NCBI GenBank assembly: GCA_030278955.1
Contig: JAOANR010000011.1
Location: 47,541,417-47,605,416, forward strand
Source: Hygrophila difformis
Lineage: Eukaryota > Streptophyta > Magnoliopsida > Lamiales > Acanthaceae
Direction of reading: 5' to 3'
DNA length: 64,000 bases
Shown: one piece after another, positions 25,332-37,909 of the stretch
Position numbering within the stretch: position 1 is the first letter of the stretch
Layout: each line of letters opens with the position of its first letter
Program-made: the position numbers and the translations under genes
The notes under the pieces: model-generated
What the model saw: only the letters and a program-made list of their open reading frames with translations
What the model was told of the DNA's origin: nothing
Database searches by the model: none

Positions 25332-26124
25332 CACGCCCGGCTCTTGGCAGGAGCAGCCAGAGCCGGTGCTCAGGGCCCCCATTTTGGGGGGCCCACATGT
25401 AATTTTTTTTTTTCAAATTTTGTTTTTAAGTTATTAATAAATTATTAATATAGAAAATAATATTAGAACTTATTCATTGAGTACATATCTTCTTTGAGTA
25501 CATATCTTCTAGTAGTACAATTACTTATCTTTTATATATGTCAATACTTATAAAAAAAGTTATTTCATATATTTATTTTTCTAGGAATATATTTTTGAAA
25601 TATAATTCCACTAATTTAAGGATGGTTTATATTAACTATATTTATACTTTAAGTATAACTTGCTTTTTTTTATTTTTAAGACTAAATTTTTTATTTTCTT
25701 ATCATTACATTTAATAATAACTGTTAAATATTTAAAATAGTATTACCCACAAATATGTATATTTTAATATAGTGATTGAACCAAGGAAGGCCTTAAATCA
25801 ACATTTGAAGTATTGGTGGCTTAATAAGTTGGTCTTAAATAGTATGAGACTTTGGTGGTTTAAGCAAAGGTCCTGGTTTCGAGACTTTGGTGGTTTAAGC
25901 AAAGGTCCTGGTTTCGAGTCTTTGTGAATACAGAATTCTATTGTGGGAGAGGCGGCTTTTTAATGTCGAGATTTTTGAAAGATTAGTTTTAGGTTTAATG
26001 AGACATGTGATACTGAGCATACGCCAAAATAAATTTATAAAACAATTACCAAATACTACATTTTTATGGGGCCTATTTTTAAAAATTTTGGCTCAGGGCC
26101 CCAAAAATTCCCGAGACGGCCCTG
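25332..26124. mobile_element. hAT-type non-autonomous element with 8-bp TSD
   Basis: Flanked by gtattgaa at 25324-25331 and 26125-26132. Imperfect terminal inverted repeats: left CACGCCCGGCTCTTGG, right (inverted) CAGGGCCGTCTCGGGA. Subterminal GGGCCCC-rich blocks occur at both ends (CAGGGCCCCCATTTTGGGGG and TCAGGGCCCC). No transposase is encoded. A SINE-like segment lies inside. Confidence 0.8.
25790..25940 (+). mobile_element. SINE-like fragment with a 35-bp tandem duplication
   Basis: The unit starting GAGACTTTGGTGGTTTAAGC and ending GGTCCTGGTTTC is repeated exactly at 25846-25880 and 25881-25915. Its GGTTTAAGCAAAGGTC...GGTTTCGAGTCTTTGTG layout matches the box A-box B part of the SINE at about 39345, minus strand. 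It sits inside the hAT-type element. Confidence 0.6.
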
Positions 26125-26132
26125 GTATTGAA

Positions 26133-27936
26133 TCTGAGATAATGCATTAATTAATTGATTAGAGTCGTATATAACCATTCATGTTACCTAGTCGAGTATG
26201 TTCTTCTTTTTTTGATGTTTTAAAATAAAAATATAAAACAACAAAATATGGAGTTTTCGATTCATGTTTTCGATCGGTCAAGTAATTGTGTACATATTAA
26301 ATTTATTCAAAAGCTAAAGTTCCAATAATGAGATTATAAAGGGACAAACTATCACACTTAAAAATCTCTGCAAGAATATTAATTGTCATTTCACTATCAA
26401 ATTCGATGGCTAAATTTTTAGTAGATAACAAGTTTTTGTTGCAAATTGAATCACTAACACTTCAATGACTGAATTTTTGGTTTAGTAACAACCAAATCTT
26501 TTTTTAGTACTACTGTGATAACAAAAATATTTATAATATCCAAACTTATTTATTTTATTGTTTCTCTTCTCTTTTTAATTTCTTTCCAGGCGTGATTGCT
26601 AGTCGAGAATCGATATCTTTCATTTGCAGCACTGTATCCATTCATGCTTATTTTAGGATTTATAGAATTTTATTTATTTTTTTATTATTAAAAAAAAAAA
26701 AAAAAAAAAAAAACTGTTTTTTGACCATGTCAGCTTAATTATTAGGTTAGGGAAGAAACTCTCCTGATTAATTATAAGGTTGAGGTCAATTGAAAACTTA
26801 AAATTTCAAATTCAAGTACTTGATTTTTAAATTCAAAAATAACTTTGGTTTAATTGATTAAAAAAATTATATATATCATTATATCATTTTCTACTCTGTA
26901 TATATATATTAGAAAATGTGTGGTGAGAGCTTATACCACCAAAATTAAGCATGCGATACTTGAATATATTCAATTTATTTAATTAATTAATCATCTTTTA
27001 TTATTTAATTTAAATACTATTTATTACCTATTATGGTTTTCCCTCAAATTTATATTCATGCATGTTATCGATATATATAACTAGAGTGGGGCTGGGTAGT
27101 GGCCAGTGGTGTATACCAAAATTAATTAATTCATTTAGATATTAGAAAATTACATATAGCCTTAATTATTATACAAAACTGAGTACTAATATTTAGACCT
27201 ATACTTGAGTCGTGTACTCTAATTTTAAAATAGTTTAAATGGTCATTACTGATGACCATTAGTTAGATTTATATTTCGTTTGGCTAACAACTACAAAGAC
27301 TATCTTCATTAAATATTCTTTAAAAACTTGAGACTGGTTTAAATTTAATTAAATTATACTACTATACATACTAGCTACTACTTGATTTCTATATGAAGTT
27401 ATAACAACTGTCCACCTGTATACAAAATATGACTTCACTTTATAATTGAATTATCTGGTGAATTTTTTTTTTTTCAACCAAAAAATATTAATAAAAGAAT
27501 ACGTATCAGCTTCCAAACGCATTTTAAATCTACAAATATTAACCAATCACTTTAACTCACTAATACTTAGTTAAACTGATCTCAATAATAATGTCTATTG
27601 ATTAGTTAGCTGATGATGCATACTTGTAAATAAAACAAAAGCTAATGATAAATACATATTTTTAGAAGACTGAAATTTCAATATACTACGTCACACAGTT
27701 AATTTTTCCCACCCTACTAATTTTTCCGTAATCCCTATTAATTCTTATAAATTTACTTAAATTTTTGAACTACTTCGTATATATTAAATTATGTTTTAAT
27801 AAAAGAAATATATAGATGCAATGTGACGATAATTAATTGTGGTTAATGCATTTGTCTTCTTTGTTGTTTTGTTCATTTTGTAGTATCAATTTGGGATTTG
27901 GTTTGGGTGTTCAAGTATTGAATTAATGTTTTGTAT
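26133..27936. other. AT-rich intergenic stretch
   Basis: No gene. Contains a run of about 23 A at 26690-26712 and short AT microsatellites near 26890. No element ends were identified. Confidence 0.4.
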
Positions 27937-27946
27937 GTATTGAATG

Positions 27947-29009
27947 GGAAAAAATGACAAATAGGTCATTTTTCTTTTTTAAAAATTCAAATCAATCCTT
28001 TTTCTATTTTATTACCAAAACAGTCCGCTACAAATGCTAATTATGTCCAAATCAGTCCTTTGTTCACTAATTATGCTCTGATTACCGACATGGCAATGGT
28101 TTAAATTTAAACCTGACACATGGACATAATATTAGTCCATTTTCTTTTATCTTTTGTCAATTCAGTCCTAAATTTTTATTTTGTTCCATTTAGTCATCTA
28201 CCCAAATCAGTCATTTTTATGTTAATTGGTCTCCATCCTTTCAAATTATTTTATTTCAGGCCAAGAACCTTAAATTTTTTATTATTACTAATCTATTTAT
28301 CAAATAAATGTCCAACATACTTCCGTAAATAAAATTAAACACCAAACCTCATGTATTGGGTTTTATTGTCCATGCTTCCTACATCCATAATCTTCCAAAA
28401 AGTAAAAAATTAAATCATTTATACAAAAATTAAAATTAAATCATTTACTACGTTTTAAGAAAACCAGAACCAATGATTCTGTTAATTGTTGCTGAAGGAA
28501 ACCAGAACCAATGAACCATCGGTTACTGTCGGATGTCGGATGATTAGAGAGAGTCCGTAAAATCCCGGATCTTGGAAAATCCGGTAACAAGGCAGTCAAA
28601 CCTAATGTATGAGGTTTGGTGTTTAATTTTATTTACGGAAGTATGTCGGCATTTATTAGATAAATGGATTAGTAGTAATAAAAAATTTAAGATTTTGTGC
28701 CTGAAATGAAATAATTTGAAAGGTTGGAGACCAATTAATATAAATGACTGATTTGGGTAGATGACTAAATAGAACAAAACCAAAGTTTATGACTGAATTG
28801 GTAAAAGATAAAAGAAAAAGGTCTAATATTATGCGCACGTCAGGTTTAAATTTAATCTTTTGCCACATCAGCAATTAGAGCATAATTAGTGAACAATGGA
28901 CTGATTTGGACATAATTAGCATTTGTAGCGGACTGTTTTGGCAATAAAATAGAAAAATGACTGATTTGAATTTTTGGAAAAGAAAAATGACCTATTTGGC
29001 ATTTTTTCC
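27947..29009. mobile_element. foldback element, family A copy 2, 10-bp TSD
   Basis: Same family as the element at 24028: ends GGAAAAAATGACAAATAGG and the inverted CCTATTTGGCATTTTTTCC, arms sharing CAAATCAGTCCTTT and TTGGTTTCCTTCAG-like words. The 10-bp flank gtattgaatg is exactly duplicated at 27937-27946 and 29010-29019. It is about 170 bp shorter than copy 1, mainly in the centre and left arm. Non-coding. Confidence 0.9.
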
Positions 29010-29019
29010 GTATTGAATG

Positions 29020-29508
29020 AGTGTTGTATGTAACATATTGTAGTGATGCTATTTAGATGTCTTGAACCAAATAATTGATGATCTTGAAAAATTTTAAAAA
29101 TCAGTTTAGCTTACATAGTATATTCCGATTTCTCTTAAAACATTATAAAGAAAAATCAATTTTAAAAATTATAAGATTATTCGAGTTAAAATCCGAATCT
29201 GTCCCGTATCCGTATTCCGAAATATTCGAATTCGTATTTGTATCCGGCCTATTCGTATTCGATTCTGTATTCGACAAAAAAATATGGGATAGGATACGGG
29301 ACGAGTACTATCCGCCCGTATCCGTCCCGTTTTCACCCTAGCCATACCAGCTTATCTTTTACTAATAATAATTAATTAAATCAATCAATCAATTTGATTC
29401 TAACAGAACTCTCTACTGTAGGTATTATTATTAATTTTTTCAGAAAAACACAAAAATGTGAAACCTTTTACTACAGGGAGACCCTGTTGGCGGCCAACTT
29501 GCATCATA
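29020..29508. other. intergenic stretch
   Basis: No supported gene. Around 29190-29320 a cluster of CCGTATCCGTATTCG / TATTCGAATTCG words forms a degenerate repeat; the open frame over it looks accidental. Confidence 0.4.
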
Positions 29509-29760
29509 CTCCCTCCGTTCCAAAATAGTAGTCTTTTTAGAGATGAAAAAGTGTTCCACAATAGTTGTCATTTTGGGTATTTCTATGAAAATTTTCCAAT
29601 ATTACCCCTTTATTGCCCCAATGAGGTTCATTCTCTCTCCACCCCAAGTACATTTCTTGGGAAATGAGAGGGGTAGAAATGGAAGATTGTGTGGTAATAA
29701 TTGTGTTTCTTGGTTTGTGTAATATTTGCTAGAAAGACAACTAAATAAGAACGGAGGGAG
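29509..29760. mobile_element. Stowaway-type MITE
   Basis: Ends CTCCCTCCGTTCC and GAACGGAGGGAG, flanked by TA, about 252 bp. The interior (AATAGTAGTCTTTTTAGAG) differs from the other Stowaway families in the window. Confidence 0.82.
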
Positions 29761-30373
29761 TATAATAGTTTCAAGTCAAACTAATTAAAGAACTCGGTCA
29801 TGTTAAAAGATTGTTTGAAATAGCTGCAATAATATTGATTATTTAATTATTGTATTTTTAAAATATCAATAATCAGTTTAACCATTCAATTTATTTATAA
29901 TTTATTTATACGATTCGTGACATTATAAAATATTTTTGGCCCAGTAGCCAAATACTTATAATAAGACTTCAAGAAAATATAGAGAAATAAAAAATTGATG
30001 AATGTGATAGATAAATTATTTTCTTCAAGCTTGAAGATATAGAGAGAAATTTATATTTATTGAATTCAATAGAAATGTATATTTGTTCACTTATTTATGT
30101 TAAATTTTCATTTAAAAGTGCCAAATAAATATATCCCACATTAACTAACTGGCGTTTGAAAATATAAATTTAATATGTTTTGAATTAAAATTCAACACAA
30201 AATAGTAAAACACCCAATTTAAATTACATTCATCATATACTCCCTATAATATGTCGCTTGTCCTTCCTATATATTTCGACTCAACAGTCAACACCCATAT
30301 TTAGCCTTTTGTGTGATGGAAATTCAATATTTGAGATAAAATTATTTCTATTTCAATTGAGTACGTACGTACT

Positions 30374-30853
30374 ACTCTCTGTCCCGCGAAGATTGAATCC
30401 TTTCTTTTGGGCACGGTAATTTAGGTGGTGGAGTTTAGTAGTTAAAATGATGTGGGTATTTGTGTTTAAGATTCTAATGAATTTAGTACTGTTTATTGTT
30501 TAACTTTGACTTAATATTATCATAATGATGTAATTTGAGAAAAATATTCAAGTGTGATCTTGTTAGAATCGTCTAATAGTGTAGTTTTAAATATAAATTT
30601 TATACAATTTTTATTTGTATCAATTTTGTAATATTAAGAGTTAAAGAAATATAAGGGACTTTGTGTAGGAAAGTAAAAATGCATTGGAATTTGTGCAAAA
30701 TAGTAAAAGTAAGTATTTTTAATGGGATTTGATAAAAATTATGATTCTAATCAAACTTATATTAATTTAATTTTTCTAAAAATGGAAAGTGATCAAACTT
30801 CTTGGGACACCCTAAAAATAAATAGGGGTCAAACTTCGTGGGACGGAGGGAGT
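30374..30853. mobile_element. Stowaway-like MITE, ~480-bp family, copy 3
   Basis: Starts CTCTCTGTCCCGCGAAG and ends CTTCGTGGGACGGAGGGAG, flanked by TA. The interior TCTTTTGGGCACGGTAATTT matches the copy at 10319 in the same orientation. Confidence 0.82.
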
Positions 30854-32657
30854 ACTATAGTACTTAATTTAAAAAATAAAAAATAAAAAAGGTTGTAGCA
30901 GTATTTTATTTTATTTTAGCTCCCCAACTTCAGTGGATGTCCTCTTAATTTGATTTGGTTAGTAGTTCAAACGTCATGTTTACTTGTCTTTATTGACTTA
31001 TTAGTCCCTTCTTATTAGTGTTTTTTTTAAAAAAAAAAAATGTTAGAGAAAAAACTAAGAAACCTTTTATAAATGAGGATCTTGGCGGCCGCTAACTTTC
31101 ATTGTATATTGGTTCAAGTCAAATCTTGACCCATTCATCCTAAAATACAAGTCATTTTTCTAGAGTAAACTTAACCTTCAAATTTTATTATGTTATTAAA
31201 ATTTAATTTTTACATTACATCTGTTGAACGCTTAGCCTATATATAACGGGAGCATTTATAGTGCAATCAGCTGCACCGTACAACTCTGTTGTGATACTGA
31301 TATAGGTTTTTTTGTGATGTCTCTGGATTGTGTGATGACAACGGCTCTTTTTGTGATGTGGTTTGTTATGTAAAAAAAAAAAAAAAAAATCTTTTTTTTA
31401 TGTGTGTAGTGATGTTACATTGCGACTATGTGATGTATATATATTCGTCAATGTGATATTCGCATTCAATTTTATGATTAATACAATCTCCGACTTGGTG
31501 TTTTTGTTACGAATGATTTTTTGGCACTATTCACTCTTTAACTTTGATTCAAATTTTTGTTATAGCTATGTAAGAAAAACATAGTCAAGTGAGATCTTGT
31601 TAGATTCGTCTAATCTTGTAGTTTTAGACAATCAATTTTTTTATAACTTTTCGTTGTACACAATTTAAGATATTAACCGTTAAAAATATATATCGGCATA
31701 CGTGTTCGGTGGGTTCGTAACAAAAATAATAAGACGGAGGAAGTACAATACAATAGCACATACATCACAATATTGAAGTTGGACAGAACAACTCTAGGTG
31801 CAGTTGTGCTTGTAATCGGCACAGTAACTATACTGACCTTATTAAACAAGGTTATAGTTTATATATTACAATATTACATACATGAAATGTTAGATTTCCG
31901 GAACTTTTTATGTTGATAGTAAAAAAATAATTTTTGTTTCCTATTTCTTTTATACAGGTCCAAGGAAGAAAGAATCAAGCTTTTAGATAATGTTACTGGA
32001 AACTTAGAAGAATTAATGATTATAAAAAAAAATTATTTTTAAGAGACAATATTGGCTTTTTATATTAGAATAAAACATACAAATTATAGGAAGGCAGAGC
32101 AGACCTAGCTCCAAAATAAAGCATAACATTTGAAATATATTAGCTTCAATGGTTACGAAGCTTTAGTCGTTTAATCAAAGTTCTGAATTCCGACTATTGC
32201 AGAAAATATAATTGTGTTAGACATATTTATCCATTAAATGCACCGGTACTTCGAAATATTGCACTTGATCTTAAAGATTCCTTAAAAAAAATTCCTTTTA
32301 GCAAACCAAAAAAAAAACTTAATCCAGAAATGCATCAAACGTGACAATGTGTTTGGTGGAGAAACAATTAAGAGCATTGACCTATTATACTTTTGTTTAG
32401 TTTGTTGTGAGATTTTCCACATCTAAGTTGTTAATTTAATGGGTTTTAAAATTTCAAGGCAGCATGTGTGATGAGGACACAGCTTGACAAATTCTATGTT
32501 ATTTAATGGGTTTGTTTGATTATTTCACTTAGAGAAATGGTAAAAATTAGGAAGAAGTGTAGAGCTGCCACTCTTAAATCTTAATCCATTCATGACTAAT
32601 TGGGATTTGGGGGTATAGTTTGAATGTATAGTATAAATGCAAATAAATATTGTTAAC
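30854..32657. other. AT-rich intergenic stretch
   Basis: No gene. A lone Stowaway-like right end (AAGACGGAGGAAGTA) lies near 31732-31746; homopolymer runs occur near 31030 and 31372. No complete element was resolved. Confidence 0.4.
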
Positions 32658-32689
32658 CCAACAATTAAAAAATTAGGGCCCTCACTTTC

Positions 32690-33315
32690 CGGCCCAATAG
32701 CCATATAGCCAGCCCAGTCCGCAAGAGGTATCCGACGTAGGTGGTTGAAGAGGGACACGATGCCTAGGGAGGATCACAGACATTAATGAGGAGGCATCAT
32801 CGAAGGAAGGAAGATCACAGCATTGAAGAGGAGGTGTCACCAAAGGAAAGGAAAGCACGACGAAGCGGCACCAAAGGAAAGAAAATCGAGGAGGTGTCAC
32901 CAAAGGAAAGGAAAGCACGATGAAGCGCCACCAAAGTAAAGAAAATCATAGAATTGCATCATCAGTGGAGGGAATAGATCATGGGCCTTGAAGAAACCCT
33001 AGAGTCTCCACCCCTATAAAAACTGAATGCGGCACCAAAGCAAGAGGACCCTTCAACACTTCTCAATAAGCAGCATTTTTACTTATTTTACTTTCTTTAC
33101 AGCTTTTTGCAAATTTTACTTTATTTACTGCTTTCTGTCTTCAATTCCTTTACAACTTTCGTTTAATTTTCTGTATTTTCCTTTCTGCAATTTTTGTAAT
33201 TCCTTCAACATTCATCAATCAAATAGAGGTTCGCTCTTCCAAAATTTCAGTAATAACAAATATATTACAATCTCATGTATTTAAAGTATGGATTTGTTAA
33301 CCAATTTTGACACCC
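32690..33315 (+). mobile_element. possible LTR or short retroelement remnant with tandem repeats
   Basis: A purine-rich region contains two 60-bp tandem units (see the separate repeat), then CCCCTATAAAAACTG, a TATA-box-like sequence at about 33011-33025, followed by a T-rich stretch with CTTCAACACTTCTCAATAAG. This resembles the promoter half of a plant LTR. No partner LTR, primer site or coding domain was found, so the call is tentative. Confidence 0.35.
32828..32947 (+). repeat. 60-bp tandem repeat, two units
   Basis: Units start GAGGAGGTGTCACCAAAGGA at 32828 and 32888 and differ at only a few bases. Shorter related words (GCGGCACCAAAG) recur at 33030, and a degenerate half unit lies upstream at about 32790. 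Confidence 0.85.
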
Positions 33316-33577
33316 CACCAATTTTTTTTATTTAGTTTAATCAGTACTTGTTGGCCTAAGTTATAATTATTGTGACATTTTCTATATTTTGTCTGAAATA
33401 ATTTGAAAATTCAATTATAGACAATTACTCCAATATTTTCAAATTTAATGCAATGGAAGATGAAGGGCTCTTTGAAACAACACATTTAGTGATTGATGAG
33501 GTGTTGAGACTCATTTTGCTTAAACTTATTACTTTAGATGTAATTAAGAGAATAAAAGCACTTCAGATATTTTTTCT

Positions 33578-33725
33578 ACATGTTAGAAAATAGTTGGTGG
33601 GAACCTATGTCACATAAATTACAAAGGAAGAAAGGGGGATGATACAGGGACGGGTGGGGAATCGAACCCCCAATATAAATGTTGGAAGTCAAGGAATTTG
33701 ACCACCAAGTCAAGTCTTCATCCCC
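33578..33725 (-). mobile_element. tRNA-derived SINE, second copy
   Basis: On the minus strand it starts GGGGATGAAGACTTGACTTGG and contains box B GGTTCGATTCCCC, like the SINE at 14432. The 3' tail is degraded and the target duplication is unclear (agatatt occurs on both sides). A further decayed relative with GGGAATTGAACTCCC lies at about 33763-33880. Confidence 0.7.
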
Positions 33726-33880
33726 TGCTTAAAAGATATTATTAAGTCTATGCTTGGATGGACCCTTTTTTTTAGTAAATGAGTGTAGGTGCCCAAATCA
33801 CACATATTAGAAACGAATAACGGAAATGATAGAGGGCTAGGTTGGGAATTGAACTCCCAATCATAAAATTAGAAGTCATG

Positions 33881-34626
33881 AAAAGTTTGTTTTCGCAAAA
33901 ATATTCACACTTTTTCGAGAGTCTTAAAATTATTGTTAAAAAACATGTTTGTTTCTTTTTTTTTTTAAATTCGCTTAATCTCATTTGAAGAATTTCTCTA
34001 CAAACTAAGAGTTTCTCGCGAGCTATTCCATGATATTATTGATGTTGATGACCCTAGATAAAAAAAAAAACAAAAAATTGAATTGATGAACTAGAAAAGT
34101 CGAAATGATTAAAGGTCAATCAATATATTGTACGTTGATCGACAATTAGTGTTAAAAATAACATACTAGCATTGATGATGCCAAGAGCTTATCTTATTGA
34201 TAGAACTACAAAACCAACCAATATGGTCCATATACTGGTCAGTATATACTGAAGCTTTTTCTGATCGTTAGATGGTAACTTGAATGAATGGCTAAGATTA
34301 ATATAAGGGTTAAATATGTAATTTTACCTTTTAACATTTAATATGGTGAAATCAGACAAATCTTTATGCACGCTCCTCTTTAATCATTTTTTTTGCAAAG
34401 CATCTTTAAAAAAATCAAAATTTTTTATGAATTTTTAATCAAGTATAATCCAAATCTAAACTTGTAAGTCGATTTAATATGGTAAATCGATGTAGGGATT
34501 GTAAGTGTTGATATGTGATAAAAGAAGAATCACAACTGAAAGATGACATTCTATCAGAGAAATCAAACATTTTGTATGTAATGTTTATGCATTCTGTCTA
34601 TAAGGTTGATACATGTGTTGAAAAGA
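33881..34626. other. AT-rich intergenic stretch
   Basis: No gene recognised. It leads into the 22-bp repeat array; a transposon body is possible but no ends were found. Confidence 0.35.
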
Positions 34627-34779
34627 GTGTGTAACATTCTGTTCTCAAGTATATAACATTTTGTTATCAAGTGTGTAACATTAATTCCTCAAGTATATAA
34701 CATTCTGTACTTAAGTGTGTAACATTCTGTTCTCAATTATGTAACATTATGTTTCAAGTATATAATATTATGTTCTCAA
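34627..34779 (+). repeat. 22-bp minisatellite, seven units with dimeric pattern
   Basis: Units read GTGTGTAACATTCTGTTCTCAA with variants. Most alternate between GTGTGTAAC and GTATATAAC starts, so the true period is mainly 44 bp. One unit is 21 bp. There are no unique spacers, so it is not a CRISPR-like layout. Confidence 0.85.
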
Positions 34780-35679
34780 GTGTGAAATTTTATTTCTTAA
34801 CAACACACATTGTATATTTACACAAAAATATTCTTTTGATGTATATATTATATATATTCTACATCATAACCCATGTTTTTCTTCTCCGGTCACTCATTGA
34901 TCAAATTAGTAGAAAAGTTATTACCTGCAAAAAGGTGCAACAAATATATATTAAATATATTGATAAATTACAAAGTACACTTATCAAATCACAACCCTTA
35001 AATCAAATTTAATGGCTAGGATTGATGCAGCGTGTACTGGACTTTTTAACTCCAACTATTTTTGCAAGTTGTACATCCCATTCTTCGATCAAGTTCATTT
35101 CCAAACAGTCTTTTTACACAAATCATCATCATCATGCTTAGCACTATTTTGCCAACACTTGAATCAGTAGACTCTTCACACTTTGGGCTAAAAGCAGGTT
35201 CAGTCGTCACTACACTGATCCACCTGGCCCAAATGGTTTAGGCTGTTATAATTCCACCTAGAGGCTAAAAACCCCAGATATTTCTCATCTTTCCATTAAA
35301 GAAATAATTAATTAAATAGCAGCACTGCAGCAGACCATTAAATTAAAACTAAATTATATACTGTGCCATTCTTTTCTGGGAAACTCATCAGGCTAAAAGT
35401 TTTGGGAAGTTCCGTCACCAAAACTACCCTGTGTGTTTATAGAAATGAGCTCATAAATGAAATGAGCTCACCTACTTGAGTTCTTTATCAATACAGAAAT
35501 TAAACTACCCTGTGTGTTTATAGAAACTTCAATTGCTTGTTGTCCATTTTCTCCTTTCTGGATACAAAATATGTACATAGAAAGACATTGAACAGAGAGG
35601 GTATAAGGAAACCCACGAGTTCCTATGCTACAATGCAACAACTGCAGATGGAAACAACTTTGCTGCTTCCTTATACAAT
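34780..35679. other. intergenic region and 3' flank of the cysteine oxidase gene
   Basis: No other gene seen. A short direct repeat, CTACCCTGTGTGTTTATAGAAA, occurs near 35424 and 35505. The last few hundred bases probably include the 3' UTR of the minus-strand gene. Confidence 0.45.
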
Positions 35680-37909
35680 TCATTTTTTACCTATCTTTGG
35701 GCCGTCGTACGACAATCCAACCACCGACAACTCCTCGGGTTTATCCCTCTCCTTAAGCCAAGCATAGCCCTCCTCCATCCCCTCAGAAACGTGTACATTA
35801 TCAACTGTAAGCAATTTTGGACAATCACATTTATTAGAAGCCTACAGAAGACTGTAAAATAATACAATAGAAGTTCTTTTATTCAGCTCAAGCCTGAATT
35901 ATTTAACTCTATAGTGTGAAATGAGCTGAATAATGCACATGTTCATCCTCTGGCACCAGATCAAGAGGCACCAAAAAGTTGTGTTAATTCTAAGCTAACA
36001 GAAGCAAATACAAATATATGTTGAGCAAGGCTTTACCGGGAAATTTGGAAAACGGATACTCATAGTAATATTGACAATGGCGACCATCTGGATCACTATA
36101 TGGAGGGCCAAGAACATCCAGCACAGCACATGCTGTTATTGCAGTGAAGCAGTGCATGTTTCCACCATCAGCAGGGTAGAGAATCGAAGTTCTACACGGT
36201 GCGGTGAACTCTGAATTGACCTTAAGCCTCCCCAATCTCAACCCATCAGGAAGATCTGCACAGCAAACAACATTACAAATTTGTGAGCAGCAAGATATAT
36301 GACAATCTTCCATAACTAATGACAAATGTAGTATAGAGGCAATGCATAATGAATTTCTAATGGGGTAGGCCGTAGGTGGAGTTAAACTTTTTGTTCTCAA
36401 TAAATTAAGCATAAGCAACTCAAGTTCCTTTATAGCTTCTAATGATGTAATAACACAAAAAAAAAATACAAAAATGAAATAAATAAAATGTTTTTAATCA
36501 CTTGGATGCCACAGAGAAATTCAAGTACATTGATTAGTAATCTCCTCTCAGCTTAAGGATGTTGCATTATCTAAATAACCAAAAAAATACTTTATATGAA
36601 TAGACAACAAAGGTGAAAAGGACCATTAGTCTCAACTAGGACAGACTCACTTTTTGTCTCCATGGAATTTACATCCGCTGAATCTTTGTGCTTATGCATT
36701 TCATCTGCCCAATCATATGCCTTGATATGCATAGTTCCAAAGAGAAGCTTGCCAAAAACTGTCATTCCAGGATGGTTGTGAAGTGGAATGACACTTGTTG
36801 GAGGCAGGCAGAAGATTCCAATCTGTCATTATCAATATCATCCATAAAGATTCATGTCATAAATGGAAACTGGCAATTGGAGAAAATAGAAACTACTTTC
36901 CTCAACCATTGGAGAGAAAAATCAAAATCCACAGAACACTCACGGAGAATTGGTCACATTCATGGATATGCAGATACGTTATGATAGGAGCTCGCTCGGC
37001 ACTGAAAATTGGCATATTTGGCCGCAGCCCAACATCCGCTTGAGTCATCCCATCTGCACAGTTCACAATACCACAAAACATTACAAGAAATTTACACAAA
37101 AAGAAAATGAGCCATGTAAAAAATGTTCACAGCATTCTTGAAATTATTCCATGTTTGCCCCCTTGAAAATATGCTTCACAACTTGCCAGCTTTCTATAGC
37201 ATTATGGATTTTCGACAACAAAGTTCACCATTTCATGCTTTACACGAATAAATAACAAGATAGCATAGAAAAAAGTGTAGGGCACAATCCAAGGACGTAA
37301 AATAAGATAAAAAATCAAATTGCCCCAACAAAAGCAACCATCAACACAGAGGTAACCTGGATTTCTGCCTACTGCTGCAACTTGCTACTCACATAACTTT
37401 TCCCAACATTGACTCAATTGATTAAAGATGTAAACATCCACAACTCCCAAATTTCAATACAAGCAGTCAAAAAAGCAGCATTCAAATCTCAGCAAGTTGC
37501 ACAACTGGTGAAACCTACTCTAAAGTCTAAACCCCACATGGAGAATACATCCAAGATGCAATCACACGCCAGAGCAGAATCAATAAAATCTTCTATCTTC
37601 TATTCTATCAAAACATGATCCAACACAACAAATCAACAACACATTCACATCAGCAGAAATCACAGAAAATTTTGAACAATTCGATAAAAAAAAAAAAAAA
37701 AAAAATCTCGATTGAGTACCCAACACAGCTGCAAGCTTCTCAACCTTCTCCGGCGAAGGAACAATGTAAGGCCCGCAATCTGCAAACACTTCCTTGCAAA
37801 CCTCATAAAGCTTCTGAACCGGCGACACCTTCTTCTGCCGCTTCTTATTCTTCTTCGATTCGTTGGCCCCCTTTCCCCCACTCCCGTTTTGCTCGACCCC
37901 CATTTGCAT
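35680..37909 (-). CDS. PCO: plant cysteine oxidase (PCO), thiol dioxygenase
   Basis: Iron(II) enzyme that uses O2 to oxidise N-terminal Cys of proteins such as group VII ERFs, marking them for the Arg/N-degron pathway; it is the plant oxygen sensor. Exons in gene order are 37720-37909, 36944-37053, 36651-36822, 36037-36255 and 35680-35804, about 271 residues, with consistent phases. The start is ATG at 37909; a second ATG two codons on is possible. After a Lys-rich N-terminus ([10 protein letters not shown]) comes [12 protein letters not shown], then the cupin with [10 protein letters not shown] and the metal ligands H115 and H117 in [19 protein letters not shown] and H192 in GGNMHCFTA. The C-terminus [21 protein letters not shown] matches the family. 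All three iron ligands are present. Which Arabidopsis paralogue it corresponds to cannot be decided here. Confidence 0.95.

Noticed and set aside
32649..33301. 9-bp direct repeat ttgttaacc flanking the LTR-like block
   Set aside because: The enclosed sequence has no inverted or LTR-like ends matching that boundary; likely chance.
34627..34779. CRISPR-like array
   Set aside because: Units are directly adjacent without unique spacers, in plant nuclear DNA.
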